Positions 35,385 through 45,948 of a DNA stretch of 64,000 nucleotides are shown here, in pieces. Made by a program: the position numbers and the translations under genes. Every line of letters starts with the position of its first letter. Position 1 is the first letter of the stretch. Below the pieces are notes generated by a model. It was given only the letters and a program-made list of their open reading frames with translations, had not been told where the DNA came from and searched no databases. Location of the stretch: the NCBI RefSeq assembly GCF_051020985.1, contig NC_135001.1, positions 12,951,896-13,015,895 of the forward strand. The letters are read 5' to 3'. This DNA comes from Nomia melanderi. Its lineage: Eukaryota; Arthropoda; Insecta; Hymenoptera; Halictidae.

Positions 35385-35794
35385 ATGAGCGAGAAAATCT
35401 CCCAATAAATAATAATAATAATAATAACAATACTGGAACTAGCAACAATAATGGATTATCAAGAATAATTGATAGCATCGGACCTGGCATGCCGTCTCCG
35501 CGGCGAGGTTCAGTGCCAGCAGACATATCTGAATTACGCCGTGATATGTTCAATAGGAGTAGTATAAATGGTAAGCCTCGTAATCGGAAAAAGATTTTGA
35601 GGAGGAGAAGTTCTGGAGGACCAGAAATGTTTTCTGGAGGATCCACAGATGGAAACGATAATGGCACATGTCTTAAATGGAAGAGGGAACTAGGAAAAAG
35701 GGACTCGATTCCTGAACCGCTCATCAAGCGAAGAGGTTCCCTGCCCATAGAGATGGTGGCCATTTCTCATGCTGGTCGGTACAATCATAGATAA
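35385..35794 (+). CDS. PDE7-type phosphodiesterase, last exon with stop codon
   Basis: This 410-nt exon has acceptor ATATTTTCAG and encodes residues 1046-1181, ending at TAA (35792-35794). It begins with an eight-Asn run from an AAT repeat (1054-1061). It then carries P-R-R-G-S-V-P-A-D-I-S (Ser1088), a near copy of the motif two exons earlier, then L-R-R-R-S-S-G-G (Ser1121/1122), K-R-D-S-I-P (Ser1153) and K-R-R-G-S-L-P-I-E (Ser1164). The protein ends H-A-G-R-Y-N-H-R. A long minus-strand open frame across this exon (35353-35763) is a shadow. Confidence 0.92.
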
Positions 35795-38640
35795 AGGAGG
35801 ATGTCGTAAAACGAGCCGGTACCATTGCGTTCTCCACTAATATTTGTATGAAAAAATTGATTTGTTAGACTATTCAAAAATCACTAAAGCCAATTTCGTT
35901 AGCAGCATTAAGCGAAAAAGTCCAGCGCTGTGGTAGAATTCTTAAAGGTGTAGATGCCAGCTTTCTTGAATTTGTATGTCTGCAATGTTTATAGCAGTAG
36001 GATAGTATCAAGCATAGGTTAGTTTTAATAATATTACTGTGTGTGCATAACAGGGTCAGGATCAGGATCAGGAGCTCGAAGATCCAGTTTGTGGAGACTT
36101 TAGCATGGAGTAGAAGCAAGTGGACCGCCCATGCAACCAATGGTTGACAGTAGATCATCGAATACTACCGCACTGACAGTCTTTCCTTACAACTTTAGCA
36201 GCAACAGCGATGATTGACTTCCACGTTCCAAGATTGCCAAATCTGAAACTCCTCTTTATCAGTTGTTATTGTGGGCAAGTGAATTTTGTAAAATTGATCA
36301 AGATTTCTATTACAATAGCTGCAATACCGACAAAACAATTTAAGCGTTTTATCACCTATCGCTAGAAATGTATTGTCACTGTCATAATTTTATATAATAT
36401 ATATTATATAATGTTATATTATATATTATATAACTATGACATACATTGATATGTGTACTGAAAAACCTACTGCAAGAAAAAGAGGAAACACAAATGATGT
36501 ATATATATATCATAATCATTGATCCAAAAACGTACAAGTTTAAGATTGGCAGAAGATAACACGACATTTTATGACAGGGTCAACGTAGGGAAATGAAAAG
36601 TATGAATTCTAAAGTCTTCCCCGCAGTTTACGCGTCCATGTGGAAGAAGTAAAATGTATACATATTAGTTATGTTCGCTTTATATCCATTTGTGCCATAC
36701 ACAGATGTTGTCTAAGATGCGACACAGTCAAACACAGGGTTCAATATGAAGATTTTAATAATTAAAATGCCTAGGTATGGAGAAGGAGAAAAGACTGGTA
36801 GACGAAATCACCGCTATTAAACTAGACACTTAAAGAGGCACATAAATCAATTGAAACGAAGTGACATTTGCTCATAGTTAGGAGATTTATGATTTTTTAA
36901 ACAATCAAGGCAGGATAATGTTATCTTCATTCGGTTAATCATTTCTCGCATCTATCATCCTCATTAAATATTAAATTTCTTTCTTTAGCTGAAAATGGAA
37001 TTTTTTTATCATTATAGACAGTGTTATAAATAAAACGCATAAAAAATTACATTTATTGTTAAGTGAAAAATAAGGAAAAGTAATAGCTGTGAAAAATAAC
37101 TCTGGTAAAAAATAATATACTCAATATCGGCAGTAGTTTCCTTTAAACTGTAATGAAAAGCAAGATAGACATTCCATTAAACAAAGTAGTATACAATGTG
37201 TAGAACACAAATCAGAAATAATATTAATAATGTTGTAATTATTGCTATTCATCATTCATTACACTATCATAACAATCATTATTGTCATCATCGTTGTTGT
37301 TATAGTTATAAATGCAGTCTTAATGACCGTTCAAGTAGGTAGAAATTATAAACTTAGTAATAATACCTGCGTTTAAGCACAAGGTAAATTAGTTAGTGAA
37401 TTGCGTGGAACTATGACCATAATTGTTTATAACGAAAACAAAAGATGGTTACGATGTATAGGTTTACGGTACGTGAACCAAAATCAATCAAAAACTGCAA
37501 AATTTGTTAATACTATCTCTCAATGTATTAATGCAATAATACATATTTAATTAATTAAGTTTTATTTAAATAAAGTACAATTACTAAACTGCCTATGCAC
37601 AAACAATGTACACAAAATAGACTCAAACATTTTTCTACTTTGTTGTAAACTTTTTGTTAGTACACAACAAGGTTATTAAAGAAAAACCATTTTAATAGTA
37701 TTTTTAATTATTTTTCTAAACAAAAGAACAAAAAGGAGAATGAACAACTTATATCACGTACTGCTACAACCTGTCATCCCTCTGACTATCAGAAAGTAAA
37801 GAAATATTAATAAGCCATTGCAGTTCAATAATGATATATAACAAATCTAAGTTTAATCAAAGTAACAACTGATATCTGTATTGATGTAATATAGATAGGC
37901 GATCCATTTCTCAAGTAAACTGTTGCAAGCTTAGTAAATTTCCCCTGGTAAGGTTTCTAGATCTTCTCAATGCAAGACCTGTCAGAGCTATATGTGTATT
38001 TCACTCAATGACCACAAAACAAAGGTGTGACAAGCCTTAAACAGATTGAACTCTTTGAACACAAGATGCGAAAACAATTCCTAAGTTTTCCTATTTGTAA
38101 TGCGGAAGCATTCTGCATAAATGACTTGTATAAGTGTAATAACAACTAAGTTAGTATAAACCTCCTAGTCTTTCTAACTCTTAACATAATTTGTATATAT
38201 GTATATGTATGTGCAGTACATATACGCATATACATTCAATTTTAAAGAAATGCACAGAAAGCACCAAGGAATACATTGTCAGAAAATATTGAAAAATTTC
38301 ATTATAAAATTTATTTATTTATATTTCGTAAAACACCTTTACAGACAGACCAATAAAAATGGGACTAAACGAAACATCTTTGTGAAAACTGATAATTGAT
38401 TTAGCTTCTGAAATAAATTTGAATTCAATATTATAAATGACCACTCTGTCCAACTACTTTTTGAAGAATTTACGACATCTAAATGTACATGTTGCACCAC
38501 ATTTCAATAGAGAATGATTAACATTCTTCAAAAATTCTTCTCCTCTGCCATCCTATAGATATTATGTAATTGCATTAAACCACTTTCTATGATTGTATTA
38601 TCTTGGAATGTGCAAAATGAATAAAAGAATTCATTATTAC
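35795..38640 (+). other. Likely 3' UTR of PDE7 transcript, end uncertain
   Basis: AT-rich DNA after the stop codon without open frames of note. AATAAA polyadenylation-type hexamers occur near 37027, 37568, 38411 and 38621, so several 3' ends are possible. A TATA palindrome at 36392-36431 (TATATAATATATATTATATA core) can form a long hairpin. Which hexamer is used cannot be told from sequence alone. Confidence 0.4.
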
Positions 38641-39980
38641 TTTATAGGAATGAATGTAAATGTAGGATATATTTGACATATAATGCATCAAGCGGTGTTT
38701 ATGCTCAGATAAATATTCATTTCTTTCTTTTTATTTCTGATGTTTACTCATTAAATTATTATTAGTTTATGAATCTTTTCTGTAAAAATTTGTATTACAA
38801 CTATATTCGTAGTAATATACATTCAAAATTGAAACAAAATTTTAGAATACTTACCAAAAGGTAATCATATTTTAATTATCAATTGATAAAAATGGAATAT
38901 GAATATATTTAAAAACACTTTTCCCATGATTGTTTTATTATTGTATTTACGCACATTTAATACTTACAAATGTCAAAATTGTAAACAATTTTCCTATTGG
39001 CAATTCTTCCAGCTACATAAAGATAAAATTTTATTTTATACTCTCATTTGAATGAAAAATTCCGAAAATTATTTTAACTTGAATGAATTTTTTTCAAAAA
39101 CGAATTAAGTAAAAAAGTTAAGCAAGAGTTTAGTGTGATACTTTTTTGAAAGTGAAAACTAAACTGATAAATAATTATTACAAAGAAAGATGTATCTATT
39201 ATTACTTTTACCACGATTTTCAATTAACTTTTTTCTGTAAATTACAGCATTAAATGTTGTAATTGTATAGAAGCAACAAAATTTGCGTGTGATTCGCAGT
39301 ATTGGAAATGTCAATTAACAAATAACAATTCGTATGTAATCGGTCTGACGATAAGAAAGTCGTTATGTATTTTCTATAATATTACTGTAGATAGCTACTG
39401 CGTTAGATACAATTAAATGATGTGTTCTTATCATTATTCATAATTAAATTATAATGTTGTTACAATAAACACGTGATGCGTAACAGTATAAAACGGATAT
39501 ACGTATGAATGGGGAAGAATGCGAGTGTGATCCACTCAATTGTCCTATTTATGTTGGGCAATGCGAAGAAAAGTAATATATATGTATATGTATGTGATGG
39601 CTCTACATGGCCTATTATATTCATTAGATCGGAATTACTATAGTCGATAATTATAGTATCCAAATTTTTTATCATTTTCATTTGGTTATATTAAGTATTT
39701 ATTTTGTGAATGTACATGCAACTTATTAATTACATGACAAAACTCCCGTTATAAGTTTAGAACTGAATGATACGTGATGCGATATGTAAACCCATCTTCT
39801 TTATTAAAAAAAACACACAAAAATTACACGAGTATATTTTTCTAATTAAATTTATTCATACGTTTCACAGTCTTATTTGAAGAAATTGTTTAATCCTCCT
39901 CATTTTGTCATAATGCTTGATACTTATTCCTCATTAAAATAGCATCGAACAGCTTCAAGAATGTGCTTTTAATTACGTTA
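38641..39980. other. Intergenic DNA between PDE7 and the next gene
   Basis: AT-rich, with only short meaningless open frames. No repeat family or RNA gene was recognised. Confidence 0.6.
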
Positions 39981-40431
39981 ATTTGAATATTGGCGCGATG
40001 CACGCTACCGACAGAGATACCAACTATTAACACCAACACAAACGTTGCGTCATATTGCGCACTGTGTTCCGAGTCGTGTGTCGGGAATCTCGTTTTCGAA
40101 AGAGCACGCACACACATACCGCGTCGTGAAATCAAATCATCGGCCCGGGAAACGAGAGTGGATAAATCACGAACGACAATTCTCAGTGTTCATCAGATGC
40201 AATTAGTTTTGGCGCGTGTGGTTGCATACGTGTTGCGTGACTGTCGTTTCACGTATCTGTGCGCGCTCGGTAGGTCAAAATGGCGTGAACCGACCGTGCG
40301 ATTTTAGGTTATCTTCGCTCGTGGCAAATCACAACGAATCCAGAAATAAAGTCGCGCGACCACACGTTGCTGGCATCTTTATATTTAAGTGTTACCGCGA
40401 TCCTCCACGTGCGTATTCGAGATCGAGTTAC
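39981..40431 (+). promoter_or_regulatory. CpG-rich 5' region and 5' UTR of unidentified gene 2
   Basis: GC and CpG content rise sharply at about 39990 and stay high to the first coding exon, as at many insect gene starts. A TCAGT initiator-like sequence lies near 40186. A two-codon upstream open frame (ATG GCG TGA, 40280-40288) lies in the probable leader. Open frames at 39990-40307 and 40216-40563 overlap this region. The second includes the coding exon frame but has no ATG before 40432. Confidence 0.5.
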
Positions 40432-40555
40432 ATGAGTTATGAGGACGGAATGCCCGCAGGCGGTAACAGTCGTTTCCGCGGTTACCCAGCGCGGATGTCC
40501 GAGCGTCAACAACTCGCGCTCCTTCTCCAAATGACCTCTCAGGAAATAGTATCAG
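40432..40555 (+). CDS. Unidentified gene 2, first coding exon
   Basis: It starts at ATG 40432, the first ATG in this frame, and runs 124 nt to donor CAG|GTGAGT, giving 41 codons plus one base. It encodes M-S-Y-E-D-G-M-P-A-G-G followed by an Arg/Gly/Ser-rich segment and then S-E-R-Q-Q-L-A-L-L-L-Q-M-T-S-Q-E-I, a likely short amphipathic helix. The base context of the first ATG is weak. Met7 has a better one and could be the real start. I do not recognise the family. Strong donor, CpG-rich leader and protein-like composition support a real exon. Confidence 0.65.
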
Positions 40556-42732
40556 GTGAGTGAGACCAGGCACTTTAGTGTGAAACAAACACGCGCACAA
40601 TTTTTCTTTTAACGCAAGAACACTTGATCGATCATCGAATTATGTTTGTGTTGATTATTATCTACGCATCTATTTTCCTATCAGTAGAATGATCTCAACG
40701 TGTTGGAACAGATGTTTATTCTATATTTACTCGGAATTACGTATCTAACAGTAAAATTCACAGTGATATGACATTACATACTACCTATCGTACCTAGGTT
40801 AGTCCAAAGATATGTGCTCAATAACTCGATGCAATTTAATCACTAATTAAACATTTATTTCTTTGCCGATACACGAACGAATAACACTCGCACAAATGTT
40901 CGCACTCCCATATCTCGATTAGCCGTTGTTTCCCGCTGTATCGCTTGGTCGGAACAATCTGCAACGCGATACTTGAGCTAGTTATATGGCACAGACAAGT
41001 GTTTGCTTATGTTATGTGATTGCCCAGCGTGCTTAGTTCTAAGGAACGCCATCTATGTATTGCAATCTGGAGGGAAATTCAAATTAATCTAGTAAGTCGA
41101 ATATGTACACTTTCTGTCTATATGCGTTCGATAAAAGACAGTAAAGAAAAAAATTATTGTTTTGTTTATTCCTATGTCAACAGAAAAATGAGTTTCGATA
41201 CGAAAAAAACTTGTTAATAATTGCATTTATCAAAATGAAAATAACGAATCACCTATGATGTTTGCTTACAATAAATTTTTTATTGTAAGCAGTAGTTCTC
41301 TATTCCACGAGGAATATTTTTACTTTTAAAAATCAAATTCCAATTACCATAAAATGTTATTCTGTATAATGCATATCGATTTAACGATAAAATACAACAC
41401 GATACATATCCGATTTTCGAACAAAAAGTTTTTTAATATATCTGTAGTTAAATTAAATTATCAACTTTACTCCGGAAATTAAAATCTTTAATCTTAAAAG
41501 TTTACAGTTATTAGATTAACGAGCAGACGATTGTTACAATTCATGGTATATTTAAAGTTTTGTTCTTTGATTACGATATAAGTACTTTACTGTAAACTCA
41601 ATTGGACATTGGTGTATGTATTTTCGTTATTGACCAAAACGATGATATCGTTGAATCGTTTCATGTAACAAAGAAAATCATATGGAAAAAGTAAAGCACA
41701 GACTGATTTTTATTTTAAATCATACATATAACTTTGAAAAGTGTTTTAGTTGTTGTAACAAATTTTTAAAATAATATTTTTAAAACTTCGGAACCAGATT
41801 TTGAAGCATTCTTGCTCCACTTTGTTGAATCGATTATATTCCTACGAATAAATAGTTTAAATAATGATAATTTTAAGCATTGTATTTTGTTATATTCGTA
41901 TAATCACAGTTGAAAAAAATAAATTTACTTTGCCAAATATTGTGATTTTATGTGTTATATTTTTTCCCTTGATTTTTTAACGAAATGTACTTGAAATGCG
42001 AAATTTTAAATATTAAATTAAATGTTTGTTCAAATAAAAATATTTTGTTTGTTGAAATATCGCTTCATGTTTTATATATCTTATCTGTATTGTATAGCAA
42101 TATTTTAAATAGTAATTGAATCATATGTTTACTATACATTTTATCGAGTTTGGTCTCGTTCCTTTTTCTCGTTTCACACGCCATCTTTCCAGCTCTGTGC
42201 AGTAATCGATGTACACTTGAGTTCCCGCCATATGAAAATTGTCCTGATACCGGCACCGATCGCCGGTAACTTGTTACAACTGCAATTTACACTAGGAGGC
42301 GTTAATGCCAGGGCATACTCTCGTGGTCTAATTTACCCATTATACCGCTCCTCATTTTATATGCTATATAATGTTTTGTTAATCACATCTACTATTAACA
42401 TTTGAGTACTTATGAACATTTACATTATATAAGGCATTCAATTACAAAACTTCATTTACAAATTACATTATAATTCAAAATAAAGATATCTTATTAATTG
42501 TTAGACAGCAGATTTTTAAAAAGTTCTTAATTTTGTTTTTAAAAATTATAGTAAGATAAAAAGATGGGCAGAATTCAATAAAATTGCACATTACTTTTCG
42601 GTTATCAGAACCATTACTATAAAAAATTAAATTCTGTCCACTTTACATTCTTTTTAAATGTATTTATAAAAATAGGAATTTCAATAAACATCAGCAACCT
42701 ACTAATTATTAATTGGTTATATTTGTTTTTAG
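40556..42732 (+). other. Gene 2 intron 1 (2.2 kb)
   Basis: AT-rich. A GC-richer patch at 42165-42310 contains an open frame (42217-42405) without recognisable content. Nothing else was seen. Confidence 0.6.
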
Positions 42733-42927
42733 GTGGAAATCGAACAGAGAATACAACGACAAGCTCCACCTCAAGGTCGTCGACGTTACAACAACGAGGA
42801 TCGAAAGGACGGTGGTCTAGCAAAAATGGAGATTCAACAGTCCATACGTCTATTAATCGTAAGGAAGATTTCCGCGTTGGGCAGATGCTCGTGAATGGAT
42901 ATGATCTCAATGCTAAAGAAGCAAGTG
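42733..42927 (+). CDS. Unidentified gene 2, second coding exon
   Basis: This 195-nt exon has acceptor TTGTTTTTAG and donor G|GTGAGT. It joins the first exon in phase 1 to complete Gly42 and leaves one base. The peptide is polar and Ser/Thr-rich (T-T-T-S-S-T-S-R-S-S-T-L-Q-Q-R-G-S-K-G), followed by the more ordered N-R-K-E-D-F-R-V-G-Q-M-L-V-N-G-Y-D-L-N-A-K-E-A-S. The 195-nt length, matching phases and consensus splice sites make it a good exon. No domain could be named. It may be the disordered N-terminal part of a signalling or cytoskeletal protein (inference). Confidence 0.75.
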
Positions 42928-44154
42928 GTGAGTAATTCGTATATTTCTTTGCATTTAATTTTATGTTTCATTTTATACAAGAAATAATTTCTTCTATTCC
43001 TTGATTCTTTGTATTCTATCTATCAATCTTTCAAGTATTATATTAAATATGATATTAAATATTGTATTAAATATAATAGTAAATGTATTATATTATATCT
43101 AATATAATATTTATTGTAATGTTAATATTCAATACTATATTTAAAATCTTCATGTTTTCAACAAATTAAAAATGCGAGAATACAAGGTTATCATTTATAA
43201 ACATAAACCTTTCAATAAGTTAATGAATTGTTTAATTACACTTGAAGAATAGAGAATATAAATATGTGATAGCTTTAATAATCACAATTATATTGCATTA
43301 TAATTGTTTTTAAGAAAATCTATAACGATAGGAAAAAACTAATTTCACAATATCACCTTTAAATGAAGGAAATACTGAATGACATCGCGTCGGTTGTTTT
43401 CGTAAGGAAACAAAATGTTAAAAACCTATAGTCCCCGCCTACTTTATTCAGGAGAATGCGATTATAGGAAAGAGTGATTTGATTTTGCGGTCGTTCATTC
43501 GTTGACGACTTGCTTCTGCCTTTCCGGCAGAGACAGGGGTGGACAGCGATGAGCGAGCGAGAGAAAGCGAGAAGAATGAAGCGGTGGGCTTTACGATTCC
43601 ATTATAATGAAATCGACAAAGTGTGGTTGTCTGCGGAAAGTGCAGTGCAACTTGAAACATGTCAGCCATGAGAGCGGTCGACGATCCGACTGCAACAAAG
43701 TATTTTCGCAGAATTACCCGTTATTACCTACCGCTAAAATATTAAATTTCAAGATTTCTCTTCGTCGCTATAAAAGTATTTCCAACGAATAATTAGGGCT
43801 GTCCCCATAAAAATAAAACCAGATGCGACATTCAAACAATTTTTCAGTAATGCTTAAACCGAATTATTGGGAAATAGTTGGACGTTCCATAAAATTAAGA
43901 TAAATTCGTATAAGCTCGTTTTTGGACTCTTATGAAATTAAAATCTTCTAAGGAAAAGAAATTTAATTTCGTTCTTTCAATTATGTTTTTAGAAACTTAA
44001 ATTTACATAAAAATCCACAGTATAATTATCACTAATCGATGTACCAATCTTGTTTTCATGAGTCCTACAAATGTTTTAGTACGTCATAGACATTACATTT
44101 GAGGTGTTCATTGGACATTGTCTTAATTCAGTTATTTTATTAGAAAATAAACCA

Positions 44155-44487
44155 TTAACCCTTTAGTTCCCAGTGGTATCGCCTTGAAATCATATATTTC
44201 AAGATCAGTAAAATACGAACCATTAGAGTAGCCACGAAGACACCAGTATAAAATCATTGTAGTAATCGACACCTATTTTTTGATAGTTAAAGTAACAGTT
44301 TTTATAAAAATAATTACTGTCGTAAAAAATGAAAAGTTAATTAACCTTGATCGGGCCCTAGGGTCTTCTTCGACTCCAATCGAAATTAATTTTTACTGTG
44401 ATTTTTTTTAAGGGGCGAATGACGGTTAACATATATTGTGAAAATAAATGTATTTTTTTTTAATTTTATTGGGACCTAAAGGATTAA
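44155..44487. mobile_element. Family E TTAACCCTTTAG-ended MITE, copy 3
   Basis: The left end TTAACCCTTTAGTTCCCA matches the reverse complement of the right end, TTAATCCTTTAGGTCCCA, at 16 of 18 positions. TTAA is at both ends and the length is 333 bp. No open frame. Confidence 0.8.
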
Positions 44488-45736
44488 ATAGTACATCAAG
44501 GTTAGGGGAAGGTAGTGGTAGACGGGAGCAAACATAAAAGTATTTGAGGTCCCCGAACATTATGGCACGGCCCTGATAACGAAGAAAAGCACGGCATTTT
44601 TTGGCAGTTCGGAGACCAACTGTTGTATGCTCTGGTGTGTTTAGCACACAAGGGGAATCGTTCGTAACCGTAGGTAAGAGTATCCCTACCAGCTCTTTAC
44701 CCTACGGTCCATGCATCAACGCTTTACGGTCAGACCATAATTTGCGTTAAGTTTATTCCACTTTCTGCTCCTTGACTAGTATCTTTTTTGACTACCTGCC
44801 TAACAGTTCTTACGTATTCTTTGTTTTGATTGTACGTACATTCCAGCCAGTCACAAAAGTGTACATATACGTACCTACCAAATGTGAAGTATTTAAAAGG
44901 ACAAAAGAAATTATTAGATATTTATTAAATTCATGGATTTTTCAATTTATTACATAGCTAAAATTGGACACATTCTGAGGAACGATCATTTTTTTGTTAT
45001 ATTCTATTACGTTGAAAGTAACTATCTGCTGGAAGTAACAACAATCACAGAACCGATTAATGGAATTAGAATGGTAACAAAATGATACAAAAATTGCGTA
45101 AACTTATTCTAATTACCTAATATAAGAAACAATACTCAAATAAACAAAATAACGCAACCTAATTGAATCGCTGAGATCGGAAACAACAAAAATCAGTTCC
45201 TTTCAAAGATATCGCCGAAACTAATATTTCCATGTAAACTTCTCTTTCTTAACACTAAGAAATTGATCAAAAATGACTTTGTACTTTCTGATCTCAACGA
45301 TTCAGTTGTGTAAACCGATCGTGGACAGTTCTTCGTCTAATCATACTCGTTAACAGCTTCTCACAGTGTTCGCTATTGCTCAAGATGGCGTTTACCATCA
45401 CTGCTTTGATTTCGCGGAGCTTACAGTATTCCTGGGGGTCAGTCACCCCTGGTTCTTGTATGTGGTAGAGACACTCGTCGATAAATGAAAGCGACGGTGC
45501 CCGACCTTCCTAAACGCAGGAAGTCAACGGGTCCGGGTTCATTCATATACGATCCACCTTCGTTTCTCGGCTACCCTTTCGCTAGTCCGTTTCGTCCCCA
45601 TTACTGGTTTTTTATTCGTACGACGAAATTCCCGAAATGCGAATATTTTTTTTTTTTTTATTTATTTGGAAATTTTTAGTCGCATCAACTGCTAAGATCA
45701 TCAACGACAGTAATTTCCCCTCTGTTTATTATAATA

Positions 45737-45948
45737 TTAACCTTTGAAGGACGAATGTCGTCGTTTTGTCAGTATCGAACTGCTGCATCTAAATATGAAA
45801 TTGTAAGCAAATTATTTAATTATTTAAATAACAAGAGATTAGTATATAATTTTCTTTTTTTGGTAGTGTTTAGGAGTTCAATACGTAATTTAGCTTCCTC
45901 TGCTGAAGGTGGTGTATACTTAAAAAATTCTTGGCGGCAAAGGGTTAA
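45737..45948. mobile_element. Family E-like MITE, copy 4 (weak TIR)
   Basis: It is bounded by TTAACCTTTGAAGGACG on the left and GGCGGCAAAGGGTTAA on the right, 212 bp apart. The outer TTAACC-TTTG match is clear, but the inner bases diverge. It overlaps a spurious open frame at 45755-45976. Confidence 0.5.

Noticed and set aside
35353..35763. Minus-strand open frame of 136 codons with a poly-Leu run
   Set aside because: It is the shadow of the last PDE7 exon. The Leu run is the reverse reading of the Asn-coding AAT repeat.
36385..36432. TATA palindrome as a terminator or replication origin
   Set aside because: It is a simple AT repeat in a probable 3' UTR. Nothing else supports a functional role.
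43549..43671. 40-codon ATG frame as a small gene or alternative first exon of gene 2
   Set aside because: It ends in a stop without a donor, lies in purine-rich low-complexity DNA and has no recognisable content.
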